Assembly: GCA_023666975.1 (NCBI GenBank)
Contig: JAMPAW010000001.1
Location: 100,085 to 122,851 of the forward strand
Direction of reading: 5' to 3'
DNA from: Clostridium sp.
GTDB taxonomy: Bacteria; Bacillota_A; Clostridia; Lachnospirales; Lachnospiraceae
Length of the DNA stretch: 22,767 nucleotides
The notes beneath the pieces were generated by a model, which saw only the letters and a list, made by a program, of their open reading frames with translations, was not told the DNA's origin and did no database searches. The translations under genes were made by a program, and so were the position numbers. Shown one piece after another: positions 9,931 through 18,344 of this stretch (the first letter of the stretch is position 1; each line of letters opens with the position of its first letter).

Positions 9931-10136
9931 GGTAATTGCGAAACTCTGTTTTATAAGACGCCGCTGTGTAATATAGGCAAATCAACGCAGGCACACTTTC
10001 GCTGCTTGTCGCTCGTAATGGTACGTAAGATGCCAAAATACGGCATCTAAGTACCAACGGCTCCAAAGCACCTGCTTATGATATTTGCCTATATTACACA
10101 GCTAGGTTTTGAAAATAGGGAGTTTCGCAATTATCT
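9931..10136 (+). repeat. Long nested palindrome with terminal inverted repeats (MITE-like element)
   Basis: The 232 bases between the HD-GYP gene and purE are almost wholly one inverted repeat. Outer arms of 14 bases are perfect (9933-9946 and 10120-10133). A second pair of 20 bases is also perfect (9963-9982 and 10083-10102). Further in are GCAGG/CCTGC (9987-9991, 10071-10075) and a central hairpin, 10020-10034 with 10042-10055, around a 7-base loop. There is no open reading frame and no T-run, so it is neither a gene nor a plain terminator. A weak promoter for purE may overlap its right end (TTGAAA 10109-10114, TATCTA 10132-10137, 17-base spacer). The pattern suggests a non-autonomous mobile repeat or a structured RNA; copy number in the genome is unknown. 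Confidence 0.75.
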
Positions 10137-10160
10137 AAGAAGAAAGGAAAGAAAAAGAAT

Positions 10161-10649
10161 ATGAAAGCTGCAATTATTATGGGATCAACAAGTGACCTGG
10201 CAAAAGTGGAACCGGCTGTGGGAATATTAAAGGATTATGGCGTGGAAGTGACTGTCCGGTGCCTGTCGGCGCATAGGGCACATGCCGGTTTATCTGCATT
10301 TATGGAGGAGATTAACGGTGACGGAACAGAGGTGGTGATTACTGCCGCAGGAATGGCAGCAGCTCTGCCGGGAGTAGTGGCGTCTCAGACGGTGCTGCCG
10401 GTGATTGGTGTTCCGCTTTCCGGCTCGGTATTAGACGGTATGGATGCGTTGATGTCGATTGTGCAGATGCCGTCGGGGATTCCGGTTGCCACCGTTGCCA
10501 TTAACGGCAGCAAAAATGCGGCCTATCTCGCCTTGCAAATTATGGCGGTCAAGCATGATTCGGTCAGGGAAAAACTGCTGGCGGACAGAAAGGCAATGGA
10601 AGAGGCGGCAATGAAGGCAAATGCGGAAGTGACGGCCAAATTTCAATAG
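10161..10649 (+). CDS. purE: PurE, N5-CAIR mutase / AIR carboxylase
   Basis: This 162-residue cytoplasmic enzyme makes the carboxyaminoimidazole ribotide (CAIR) used by PurC in purine synthesis. The phosphate-binding start is GSTSD (8-12), the SAHR motif has H38, and the second conserved stretch reads GMAAALPG (64-71). Most bacterial class I enzymes have His before LPG; here it is A68. The rest ([34 protein letters not shown]) fits the class I pattern. No purK lies in the window, so whether it uses N5-CAIR or AIR plus CO2 cannot be decided here. GAAAGGAAAG (10142-10151) precedes the ATG. I saw no purine riboswitch core upstream. Confidence 0.92.
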   Translation: MKAAIIMGSTSDLAKVEPAVGILKDYGVEVTVRCLSAHRAHAGLSAFMEEINGDGTEVVITAAGMAAALPGVVASQTVLPVIGVPLSGSVLDGMDALMSIVQMPSGIPVATVAINGSKNAAYLALQIMAVKHDSVREKLLADRKAMEEAAMKANAEVTAKFQ

Positions 10650-10679
10650 CAGAAGAGTACAAACAAATACAAAACAATA

Positions 10680-10716
10680 CAAATAAGGCAGAACCGTTCG
10701 GGTTCTGCCTTATTTG
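10680..10716. terminator. Bidirectional terminator between purE and purC
   Basis: A perfect 16-bp stem (10680-10695 with 10701-10716) surrounds a 5-base loop. The outer part of the stem is AT-rich on both sides (CAAATAA / TTATTTG), so it can end transcription of purE (+) and of the converging purC (-). Confidence 0.8.
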
Positions 10717-10733
10717 TGCTGGCTGCCGTTTTT

Positions 10734-11621
10734 TCAGGCTTTTTTCAGGCTTTTGCCGGTCAGCAGTTCGTATCCTTCCAGATATTTGTCAATGGTCTTT
10801 TGCGCAATATCTTCGGGAAGCTCCCAGTCATGGCTGCCCTCATTGTCCTTTAGCCAGTCTCTGGCAAACTGTTTATCAAAGGAGGGCTGGCTGTGTCCTG
10901 CCTCATATCCTTTCGCCGGCCAGAATCTTGAACTGTCCGGTGTAAGCATTTCATCTCCGAGCACAATATTGCCTTCCTCGTCCAAGCCAAATTCAAATTT
11001 GGTGTCGGCAATGATAATTCCGCGCGCTAAAGCATAGTCGGCACATTTCCGGTACAGGGCAATCGTATAGTCGCGGAGCTTTTTGGCATATTCCTCCCCT
11101 TTGCCCGGAAATGATTTTTCCAGATGGACGATACTCTGCTCAAACGAGATGTTCTCGTCATGGTCACCGATTTCTGCTTTGGTGGACGGTGTATAGATTG
11201 GTTCGGGCAGCTTATCGGATTCCTTTAACCCGTCAGGCAGCGTGATACCGCATACCGTCCCGTTTTTCTGATAGCTTGCCCAGCCGCTGCCGGTAATGTA
11301 TCCCCGGACAATACATTCAATGGGAAGCATTTCCAATTTGCGGCACATCATGCTGTTGCCGTCAAAGCGTGGCTGCTGGAAAAATTCCGGCATATCCTTT
11401 ACATCAACGGAAATCATATGATTCGGCAGAATGTCAGCGGTCAGATCAAACCAGAATTTGGACATCTGTGTCAGTATGGTACCCTTCTGGTGGATAATAT
11501 TTTTTAAAATTACATCAAAGCAGCTAATGCGGTCGGTTGCAACCATAATCAGGCTGTCACCGTTGTCATAGATTTCACGGACTTTTCCTTCTTTAATTGG
11601 TTTCATTTCTTTTGCACTCAT
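10734..11621 (-). CDS. purC: Phosphoribosylaminoimidazole-succinocarboxamide (SAICAR) synthase
   Basis: This enzyme joins CAIR and aspartate with ATP to give SAICAR, the step after PurE. The protein has 295 residues, the longer form of the family (about 290-300, as in yeast Ade1) rather than the roughly 240-residue E. coli type. Motifs are GKVREIYD (12-19, nucleotide-binding edge), IECIVRGYITGSGW (101-114), IYTPSTKAEIGDHD (142-155), IADTKFEFG (204-212) and LGDEMLTPDSSRFW (221-234). AGGT lies 7 bases before the ATG. It is on the minus strand, converging on purE, with its own promoter upstream; the other purine genes of the window are all on the plus strand. Confidence 0.95.
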   Translation of the reverse strand: MSAKEMKPIKEGKVREIYDNGDSLIMVATDRISCFDVILKNIIHQKGTILTQMSKFWFDLTADILPNHMISVDVKDMPEFFQQPRFDGNSMMCRKLEMLPIECIVRGYITGSGWASYQKNGTVCGITLPDGLKESDKLPEPIYTPSTKAEIGDHDENISFEQSIVHLEKSFPGKGEEYAKKLRDYTIALYRKCADYALARGIIIADTKFEFGLDEEGNIVLGDEMLTPDSSRFWPAKGYEAGHSQPSFDKQFARDWLKDNEGSHDWELPEDIAQKTIDKYLEGYELLTGKSLKKA

Positions 11622-11656
11622 GTCATATACCTCGCATTTATTTCGTTTATCTGTCT

Positions 11657-11685
11657 AGCATAGTAGATTTTCCCGCAAAAATCAA
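11657..11685 (-). promoter_or_regulatory. Promoter of purC
   Basis: Read on the minus strand, TTGATT (11685-11680) and TATGCT (11662-11657) are 17 bases apart and 35 bases upstream of the purC start. I saw no clear PurR box. Confidence 0.6.
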
Positions 11686-11735
11686 GTTTTTCTTTGCAGA
11701 TATTTTTATCGGTACAGAATTGGAATCGGGAGATA

Positions 11736-11764
11736 TTGTATATTACACCAATTTTTGATATGAT
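11736..11764 (+). promoter_or_regulatory. Promoter of the J-like/TPR gene
   Basis: TTGTAT (11736-11741) and TATGAT (11759-11764) are separated by 17 bases, in the divergent region shared with the purC promoter and 53 bases before the start codon. Confidence 0.55.
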
Positions 11765-11817
11765 AAACAACAGGAGCTGTTTGACAGGGGAAATATGAAT
11801 TTTCAGGGAGTGAAAAT

Positions 11818-14800
11818 ATGATTTGGAAAATATTAGGGATTGAAAAGACAAAAGATGAGGAAGCAATCAAGACGGCGTACCGGAGTAAATTACGTTATGT
11901 AAATCCGGAAGACGATGAAGAGGGATTTAAGGAATTAAGGAGAGCCTATGAGGAGGCTTTGGAATATGCCAGTCAGGAAGAGACAGAAAGTTTACATAAT
12001 ACTGATGACGGGACTGCGCAAACAGGGAAAAAAGATGAGGTAGATTTATGGATTGACCGCATTGATGCCGTTTACCGTGATGTGGCGTTGAGGCGGGACG
12101 AGAGCAAATGGGAGAGGCTGCTGCATGACCCTGTCTGCGATGATCTGGATACGGAGCTGGAGGCGGCAGAAAAACTGCTGGTTTACTTTATGTCCCATAC
12201 CTTTATGCCGCAAAATATCTGGAAGCTGGTGGATAAACGTTTTCAGTATATGGATAATTTTGATCAGTATAAGGAGCGGTTTCCGGAAAATTATCTGGAG
12301 TATGTCAAATGGCAGATAGAAAGTCCGAGTTTTATTGACTATGAGCTGTTTGATGGTAAAACAGACGACAATGTGGACGAGTTTATTAGCAAACTTTTTG
12401 AAATCAGGTCCTTATCGGAGGAAAGGGATTTGAAAAAAATCCGTCAGTTGTTGAAAGAGCTTGAGCGTTTTGAACTGACACACCCCTTTGCGGGAGTCGA
12501 ACAGGCAAGGTATTTTCTTCTTATGGCGCAGCAGCTTGAGACGGAGGAAAGAGCTGCGGGAGAGGAGGTAAAACAGCAGGCAGACAGGAAGGAAAATTCT
12601 TCAAAGGAAGGAGAACCCCATAAGCTTAGAGAGAATGCTCTGGAGATGATGGAGGAGATTGAATTTGAATACTCGGATAATCCTTATGTGGAACGTAGCT
12701 ACGCAGAGGTTTTGATTGCGAACGGACAAATCGAGAAGGCACATGCAATCTATAATGCGATGGTGGAAAAAGATGCAGAGAATTATACAGCAAAGCTCGG
12801 TCAGGCAAATTGCGTTTTTCTGGAGGGTAATCCGGAGGAGGCAAAGGAGCAGGTAGAAGACCTGATGGAAGAGCGGGTGCAGGATATGGATTGTCTTGCG
12901 CTGATGGACCAGATGAATGAAGTGCTGGTGAAGGAGTATGAGCAAAAACTGGAGGAGGGCTTTGACCGGGAAACCTGTTTTAAACTTGGCTGGTGCTACT
13001 ATCAGCAAAAGGAGTTTAAAAAGGGGATTGCATTAATCGATACTGTAGAAGACAGTGATGACTATGATTATGTGAATCTTCGCTGCCGCCTCTATCTGGC
13101 TGCCGAGGATTATGAAAAGGCATACCCGCTTGCCAGGAAATGGCTGAAGTTAATTGAGGAAAGCGAAGATGACGGTTCAAGGGAGATGGCAAAACGCAAA
13201 AACCGCCTGTCGCTGGCGCATTTTGCCATGGGTGTATGTATTTGGGAAACGGATTATAAGCATGCGGAAGAAAACGGAAAAGACAGCGTATTTGAAGAGG
13301 GTGTCCGCTATCTGAAAAAAGCGATTGAAGAAGAGAATAACGTATTTGTAAAACTCTCCTATATGGAACAGATGGCGAGATTTTATCTGGAGGCGAAAAA
13401 CTATGAGGGCTGTATTGAAATTTGTAATGAGATTATCGAGCAGGACAGGGGCTATTTTCCGGCTTATGTGCATAGACAGAAAGCCAATTATGAACTGAAA
13501 AATGCGAAAGAGGTAATTGATGATTATTATATCTGTCAGGATATATATGCTGCCTATGCACCGCCGTATATTCTGGTTGCAGAGGTGTTTTTCGCCTTTG
13601 AGCAGTATGACGATGTCGAGCAGATTATCGAAGCGGCAGCAGAAGCGGAACTGAACAGTGACAGTCTGGAATTGTATCGGATTAAATGTATTCATTATAA
13701 GGAATTTTCAGCGGAAAATGTGCAAAAGGCTCTGGAAGCCGTTTTGGCACTGAAAGACAGACTGGCGAAAATGTCCGCTGATGGGGAGACGGACATTGAG
13801 GATTTGGCAGATGTAGAGCGGGAACTGGCAGTGATTTACTGGGATCAGGACAAGATAGAAGAGACCATGTCTGTCATTGACGGATATTTGAAGCAGCACC
13901 CCGATGACTTGACGATGCTGCATTTAAAGGCAGATGTATTAAACCGGGAAGATCAGCCGGAGGAGGCCCTCAAGGTTTGCCAAAGGCTCGTGGACATGGA
14001 GCCGGATAACCCGTATACGGCAATGAAGATTGGTAACTGCTGGGAGCGCCTTAGCAAGCTGAACCGTGCCGTGGACTGCTATGAGCGGATTTTGCAGGGC
14101 AGGGCCGAGTTTGCGCCGGCACTCCGAAGGCTGATGTATATCTATAGCTTTGTCAGCAACCGTGATGATGACTTGGAAAAGTGCCGGGTGGCCATTGACT
14201 ATGCCAGCCGGTTTATCGAGGTCACCGGAAGTGCAGAGGGATATGTGGAGCGGGGAAATCTCTATATCGATCTGTATGAGCTGGAAAAGGCGGTAAAGGA
14301 TTGTGAAAAGGCTGTCGAACTGGACGAGGAAGCCTACTACGCCTACAACAATATGGGCTGCGCACTGTTAAAACTGAGGAGGATTGATGAGGCAATTAAA
14401 CCGTTAAAGCGCGCTATTGAACTGGATGCGGACAAGGACCATCTGCCGTATCTCAATCTCGCAGAGTGCTATGTTTTACAGAAAAATTATGACGAGGCAA
14501 TCAAATGCTATAAAAAAGCCCTGCGCCTGCGTCCGGAGGTTGTCCGCTGGAAGGAGGAGATTGCAAAGATTTATGCACTGAAAGGCGATTTTTCCCATGC
14601 GGTTAACATTTATCAACAGATGATAGACGGGATAATGAAAGATGTCGGCAGAATGAACATTGTCGGTAAAATGAAATTTTATCTCGGCTCGGCACTGACT
14701 TCAGAGAATGAAAGGCTGTATGAGCTATACGGAAATATTGCCGAGGTGTATCACCGGGCCGGAGACACGGAAAAGGCGATCGAGTATTATAAAAAATCCA

Positions 14801-15360
14801 TAGGTCTTAAATCCTTTTTTATGAAAGACTATCCGCTTGAGGCTGTGACAAAGGCGGCGGAGTTTTATCGGGATATTGGCAACTGCAGGTATGCGGAATG
14901 GATATTGGATCAGGCGATGAAGCCCTATATCGGAACAGTCAGGGATTTGCGTGCACAAAAGGATGCCTACTTTGCCTATATGACCATTTATTTTGAATCG
15001 GGAATGAAGCAGGAAGCACAAAAATATGCAGACGCCTATATGAAGGAATTGCTCAGCGGTTATCAGGACGAGGAGGATTTCCTCTCTGACCTGCGGTATC
15101 GGCCGTCCAGATTATATGATCTGGCAATTGTCTGTATCTGTACCGGCAGAGTTGACGAAGCCAAGGCATATCTGGAACAAATTTCGCACTGCCGGGGCTG
15201 CGTGATGTGTGAAACCGGTGACTGCTTTGAATACTATTTCGGCATGGGTTTGACAGCAGAACTGGAAGGGGATAAGGACAAGGCGCGGAAGATGTATGAA
15301 AGGGCTGTCGAGATAAAAGGATACTATCCTTGTGCCAGACGGCATTTGCAGCAGATATAA
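11818..15360 (+). CDS. J-like domain / tetratricopeptide repeat protein, likely HscC co-chaperone
   Basis: This 1180-residue protein is probably cytoplasmic: no signal peptide or membrane helix is seen. Residues 1-50 form a J-like domain (IWKILGIEKTKDEEAIKTAYRSKL, then the helix EGFKELRRAYEEAL). The HPD tripeptide that stimulates Hsp70 is replaced by N29-P30-E31-D32, similar to the PEDD form I recall in DjlB/DjlC-type J-like proteins. From about 280 to the end are many TPR-type helical repeats, clearest at about 834-930 (AYYAYNNMGCALLKLRRIDEAI, then YLNLAECYVLQKNYDEAIKCYKKAL). The C-terminus has a cysteine cluster, C1125, C1128, C1131 and C1136 with H1124 beside it, that could bind a metal. 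The next gene encodes an HscC-type Hsp70, which supports a co-chaperone role. AGGGAG (11805-11810) lies 7 bases before the ATG. The client is unknown. Confidence 0.85.
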   Translation: MIWKILGIEKTKDEEAIKTAYRSKLRYVNPEDDEEGFKELRRAYEEALEYASQEETESLHNTDDGTAQTGKKDEVDLWIDRIDAVYRDVALRRDESKWERLLHDPVCDDLDTELEAAEKLLVYFMSHTFMPQNIWKLVDKRFQYMDNFDQYKERFPENYLEYVKWQIESPSFIDYELFDGKTDDNVDEFISKLFEIRSLSEERDLKKIRQLLKELERFELTHPFAGVEQARYFLLMAQQLETEERAAGEEVKQQADRKENSSKEGEPHKLRENALEMMEEIEFEYSDNPYVERSYAEVLIANGQIEKAHAIYNAMVEKDAENYTAKLGQANCVFLEGNPEEAKEQVEDLMEERVQDMDCLALMDQMNEVLVKEYEQKLEEGFDRETCFKLGWCYYQQKEFKKGIALIDTVEDSDDYDYVNLRCRLYLAAEDYEKAYPLARKWLKLIEESEDDGSREMAKRKNRLSLAHFAMGVCIWETDYKHAEENGKDSVFEEGVRYLKKAIEEENNVFVKLSYMEQMARFYLEAKNYEGCIEICNEIIEQDRGYFPAYVHRQKANYELKNAKEVIDDYYICQDIYAAYAPPYILVAEVFFAFEQYDDVEQIIEAAAEAELNSDSLELYRIKCIHYKEFSAENVQKALEAVLALKDRLAKMSADGETDIEDLADVERELAVIYWDQDKIEETMSVIDGYLKQHPDDLTMLHLKADVLNREDQPEEALKVCQRLVDMEPDNPYTAMKIGNCWERLSKLNRAVDCYERILQGRAEFAPALRRLMYIYSFVSNRDDDLEKCRVAIDYASRFIEVTGSAEGYVERGNLYIDLYELEKAVKDCEKAVELDEEAYYAYNNMGCALLKLRRIDEAIKPLKRAIELDADKDHLPYLNLAECYVLQKNYDEAIKCYKKALRLRPEVVRWKEEIAKIYALKGDFSHAVNIYQQMIDGIMKDVGRMNIVGKMKFYLGSALTSENERLYELYGNIAEVYHRAGDTEKAIEYYKKSIGLKSFFMKDYPLEAVTKAAEFYRDIGNCRYAEWILDQAMKPYIGTVRDLRAQKDAYFAYMTIYFESGMKQEAQKYADAYMKELLSGYQDEEDFLSDLRYRPSRLYDLAIVCICTGRVDEAKAYLEQISHCRGCVMCETGDCFEYYFGMGLTAELEGDKDKARKMYERAVEIKGYYPCARRHLQQI

Positions 15361-15386
15361 AAAATCAGAAAAAAATTGTAGAAATT

Positions 15387-15415
15387 TTGTAATTTCCACG
15401 GTTTTGTGTTATAGT
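15387..15415 (+). promoter_or_regulatory. Promoter of the hscC-like gene
   Basis: TTGTAA (15387-15392) and TATAGT (15410-15415) have a 17-base spacer, with TG one base before the -10 box (extended -10). It lies in the 106-base gap after the J-like/TPR gene, where I see no clear terminator, so read-through is also possible. Confidence 0.6.
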
Positions 15416-15466
15416 ATGTCCGTATGTGAGTATAAAGAATTAGCGATAAAGAATAGAGGTTACAGT

Positions 15467-17155
15467 ATGATTATAGGTATTGACTTGGGAACAACAAACA
15501 GTCTTGCAGCTTATTATACGGAGGAGGGTCCCCAAATTATTCCCAATCGTTTGGGCAGGCATTTAACACCGTCCGTAGTCAGTGTGGACGAAGACGGACA
15601 GGTATATATCGGAGAAACGGCGAGGGAACGGATGCTTTTGCACCCGGAAAGCTCTGCCGCCGTGTTTAAACGTGACATGGGCAGCGAGAAAATATATGAA
15701 CTTTCAGGGAAGAAGTTTCTTCCTGAGGAGTTGTCGGCTCTCGTGCTCAAGGCGCTGAAAGAGGATGCCGAATATTTTCTGGGGGAAGAGGTTACGGAGG
15801 CGGTGATCAGTGTTCCGGCCTATTTTAATGACGAGAGAAGAAAGGCGACGAAACGGGCAGGCGAGATAGCAGGACTGAAGGTAGAGCGCATTATCAGTGA
15901 GCCAACGGCTGCGGCCATTGCCTACGGATTATATCAGAATCGTGAAAACGGTAAGTTTCTGGTGTTTGATTTAGGCGGGGGAACCTTTGATGTGTCGATA
16001 TTGGAGCTGTTTGATTCCATTATTGAGGTTCGGGCGGTTGCCGGAGATAACTTTTTGGGGGGGGAAGATTTCACCAGGGTTATTGAGCAGATTTTTTGGG
16101 ACAAACACCCGGAAATTGACAGAGAAAAAATTTCCGGCAGGGAGCAGCGGCATATAGAGAAGCAGGCGGAGAATTGCAAGATAGGCTTTGCCGATAACAG
16201 GGTATCGAAAATGTCCTGCAGAATAAATGAACAAACCTATGAGATGGAACTGTCCATTGATGAGTATGAGATAAAATGTGATGAGCTGCTGGACAAAATC
16301 AGACAGCCGATTAAGCGGAGTTTATCGGATGCCAACGTAAAATTAAAGGATATCGACCGGGTTGTGCTGGTAGGAGGAGCGACAAAGCTTTCGTTTATCC
16401 GCAAATTTGTAGGAAAATTGTTTCACAATCTGCCGGATACCTCCATTAATCCTGACGAGGCGGTTGCATTGGGCGCTGCGGTACAGGGGGCGATGAAGGA
16501 GAGAAAGGACAGCATAAAAGAGATTATCCTTACGGACGTATGTCCGTTTACTCTCGGCACGGAGGTCGTGCTGGAAAAGGAAAACGGGCGTTTCGAGGAT
16601 GGTCATTTCTGTCCGATTATTGAGAGGAATACGACCATTCCGGCAAGCCGTACAGAGCGTTTGTACACGGTAAATGACAACCAGACGCAGATAAGGTGCA
16701 AGGTATTGCAGGGAGAGAGCCGTTTTGCCTCTAACAATGTCCTGTTGGGGGAAATCCACATCAAGGTGCCAAAGGCAGAGGCGGGGAAGGAAGCGGTTGA
16801 TGTGACCTATACCTATGATGTGAATTCCATTTTGGAGGTGGAGATTAAGGTGGTATCTACCGGTGAGACGACTAAGCAGATTATCAAGACGAATGCAACA
16901 GATATGACGGAGGAGGAGATACAGGAGCGCATGGAAGCGCTGGCCTATCTGAAGATACATCCGAGGGATAAGGAGGAAAATAAACTGCTGCTGCTGCGTG
17001 GAGAGCGTCTGTACGAGGAAAGCATAGGAGCGGAACGCATGCAGATTGAATATGCACTCCGGGAATTTGAAAAGGCGCTGGATACCAGAGAAGAGAGTGT
17101 CATTGAGGGAGCAAGAAGGGATTTCAAGGAATTCCTGGAAGCATTTACCGAGTAA
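15467..17155 (+). CDS. hscC: HscC-family Hsp70 chaperone
   Basis: This 562-residue protein is close to E. coli HscC (about 556) and shorter than DnaK (about 610-640). The nucleotide-binding domain starts IGIDLGTTNS and has VFDLGGGTFD (166-175) and LVGGATKLSFI. The interdomain linker is LTDVCPFTLG (355-364), which with FKRDMGS, LKEDAEYFL and PIIERNTTIPASR is the HscC rather than the DnaK pattern. The substrate-binding beta domain spans about 360-480, followed by a short helical lid with LKIHPRD. The start was chosen at ATG 15467 with AGAGGT (15455-15460) because the Hsp70 N-terminus begins there; longer upstream readings add no Hsp70 sequence. It follows the J-like/TPR gene, as hscC sits beside J-like genes in E. 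coli. Confidence 0.88.
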   Translation: MIIGIDLGTTNSLAAYYTEEGPQIIPNRLGRHLTPSVVSVDEDGQVYIGETARERMLLHPESSAAVFKRDMGSEKIYELSGKKFLPEELSALVLKALKEDAEYFLGEEVTEAVISVPAYFNDERRKATKRAGEIAGLKVERIISEPTAAAIAYGLYQNRENGKFLVFDLGGGTFDVSILELFDSIIEVRAVAGDNFLGGEDFTRVIEQIFWDKHPEIDREKISGREQRHIEKQAENCKIGFADNRVSKMSCRINEQTYEMELSIDEYEIKCDELLDKIRQPIKRSLSDANVKLKDIDRVVLVGGATKLSFIRKFVGKLFHNLPDTSINPDEAVALGAAVQGAMKERKDSIKEIILTDVCPFTLGTEVVLEKENGRFEDGHFCPIIERNTTIPASRTERLYTVNDNQTQIRCKVLQGESRFASNNVLLGEIHIKVPKAEAGKEAVDVTYTYDVNSILEVEIKVVSTGETTKQIIKTNATDMTEEEIQERMEALAYLKIHPRDKEENKLLLLRGERLYEESIGAERMQIEYALREFEKALDTREESVIEGARRDFKEFLEAFTE

Positions 17156-17159
17156 ACGC

Positions 17160-17188
17160 TTTACAAAAATAGTGATTTTGATTATAAT
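17160..17188 (+). promoter_or_regulatory. Promoter of purM-purN-purD
   Basis: TTTACA (17160-17165, one mismatch) and the consensus -10 box TATAAT (17183-17188) are separated by 17 bases, five bases after the hscC stop. The -10 box forms part of the left arm of the hairpin at 17183-17218. Confidence 0.75.
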
Positions 17189-17221
17189 GACGATATGTGT
17201 GCGCATAGCGTCATTATATTT
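17183..17221 (+). terminator. Hairpin overlapping the purM promoter (terminator or operator)
   Basis: Perfect 10-base arms (17183-17192 and 17209-17218) enclose an inner TATG/CATA dyad, and the right arm runs into TTTT. In transcripts reading through from hscC it would form a hairpin plus short U-run. Transcripts starting at the purM promoter (about 17195) lack the left arm. The stem is AT-rich, so its strength as a terminator is uncertain; it could instead be a protein-binding dyad. Confidence 0.45.
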
Positions 17222-17239
17222 TCAGGAGGACAAGAAATA

Positions 17240-18265
17240 ATGGATTACAAAAATGCCGGAGTGGATATAGAAGCAGGCTATGAATCAGTGGAATTGATGA
17301 AGGAATATGTCAAACGGACCATGCGGGAGGAAGTGCTTGGCGGCTTAGGTGGATTTTCCGGCGCATTTTCATTAAAGAAAATCAAAGAGATGGAGGAGCC
17401 GGTGCTGTTGTCCGGTACAGACGGCTGTGGGACGAAGGTGAAACTGGCCATGATTATGGACAAGCACGATACCATTGGAATTGATGCCGTGGCAATGTGC
17501 GTAAATGATATTGCCTGTGCAGGCGGAGAACCGTTGTTTTTTCTTGACTATATCGCTTGTGGGAAAAATTTTCCTGAAAAGATTGCAGGGATTGTCAGTG
17601 GCGTGGCAGAAGGCTGTGTGCAGTCAGATGCGGCTTTAATCGGTGGAGAAACCGCCGAGCATCCAGGGCTGATGGCTGAGGAAGAGTATGATCTTGCAGG
17701 CTTTGCAGTAGGTGTTGTAGAGAAGAAGGATTTAATTACCGGAGAGCATATCAGACCCGGTGATGTATTGATTGGAATTGCTTCCAGTGGTGTGCATAGC
17801 AATGGTTTCTCTCTCGTGCGCAAGGTTTTTGAAATGACGAAGGAGTCGTTAGACAGACATTATGATGAATTGGGAACCACATTAGGGGAAGCGCTGCTTG
17901 CTCCGACAAGAATATATGTCAAGGCATTGAAAAGTGTCAAGGAAGCGGGAGTCCGCATTAAGGGCTGTTCCCATATTACCGGCGGCGGATTTTATGAAAA
18001 TATTCCGCGAATGCTTCCGGAGGGAGTGCGAGCGGTAGTAAAAAAGGATTCCTATGAGGTTCCGGCAATTTTTCGATTGCTGGCAAAGACCGGGGATATT
18101 GAGGAAAAAATGATGTATAATACTTATAATATGGGAATCGGAATGGTGCTTGCCATAGACGCTGCCGAAGTGGATAAAACTATGGCTGCGCTGCAGGCGG
18201 CAGGAGAAAAGTGCTATGTGATTGGCGGTATCGAGAGCGGCGAAAAGGGTGTCACCATAGCGTGA
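17240..18265 (+). CDS. purM: Phosphoribosylformylglycinamidine cyclo-ligase (AIR synthetase)
   Basis: This enzyme closes the imidazole ring, turning FGAM into AIR with ATP. It has 341 residues, the usual length. The N-terminus [17 protein letters not shown] is typical. The ATP- and substrate-binding segments include GTDGCGTK (59-66), the GGETAEHPG loop (135-143), [11 protein letters not shown] and [15 protein letters not shown] 17240 is preceded by AGGAGGA (17224-17230); longer readings upstream run into the promoter. It opens the purM-purN-purD cluster, which shares one direction and has short gaps with fresh ribosome binding sites. Confidence 0.96.
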   Translation: MDYKNAGVDIEAGYESVELMKEYVKRTMREEVLGGLGGFSGAFSLKKIKEMEEPVLLSGTDGCGTKVKLAMIMDKHDTIGIDAVAMCVNDIACAGGEPLFFLDYIACGKNFPEKIAGIVSGVAEGCVQSDAALIGGETAEHPGLMAEEEYDLAGFAVGVVEKKDLITGEHIRPGDVLIGIASSGVHSNGFSLVRKVFEMTKESLDRHYDELGTTLGEALLAPTRIYVKALKSVKEAGVRIKGCSHITGGGFYENIPRMLPEGVRAVVKKDSYEVPAIFRLLAKTGDIEEKMMYNTYNMGIGMVLAIDAAEVDKTMAALQAAGEKCYVIGGIESGEKGVTIA

Positions 18266-18344
18266 CCGGTTACATTCCTGTTAAAAAGTTATGATTACGG
18301 GCGAGCGACAAGCAGATGTGATGAATCAGGAAAAGGAGGAGAAT

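Noticed and set aside
9931..10136. CRISPR-like repeat array
   Set aside because: The repeats are inverted and each occurs once per arm; there are no direct repeats with spacers.
9929..10160. Purine riboswitch before purE
   Set aside because: The conserved aptamer core could not be found, and the structure present is a simple nested inverted repeat with perfect arms.
11818..11970. Loss of HPD as a sign that the J-like/TPR gene is a decaying pseudogene
   Set aside because: The frame is intact over 1180 codons, with promoter and ribosome binding site, and the PEDD variant fits a known style of J-like domain next to HscC.
15381..15396. Small hairpin between the J-like/TPR gene and hscC as a terminator
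   Set aside because: The stem is only six AT-rich pairs and no T-run follows; it overlaps the -35 region of the hscC promoter.
15332..15466. Longer N-terminus for the Hsp70 starting inside the end of the J-like/TPR gene
   Set aside because: The added 45 residues do not resemble Hsp70, the region contains a promoter, and ATG 15467 has its own ribosome binding site and the canonical IGIDLGTTNS start.
16343..17206. A 287-codon open frame on the minus strand opposite hscC
   Set aside because: It lies entirely within the well-supported Hsp70 gene and its downstream edge, has no recognisable domain, and its composition looks like an antisense shadow.
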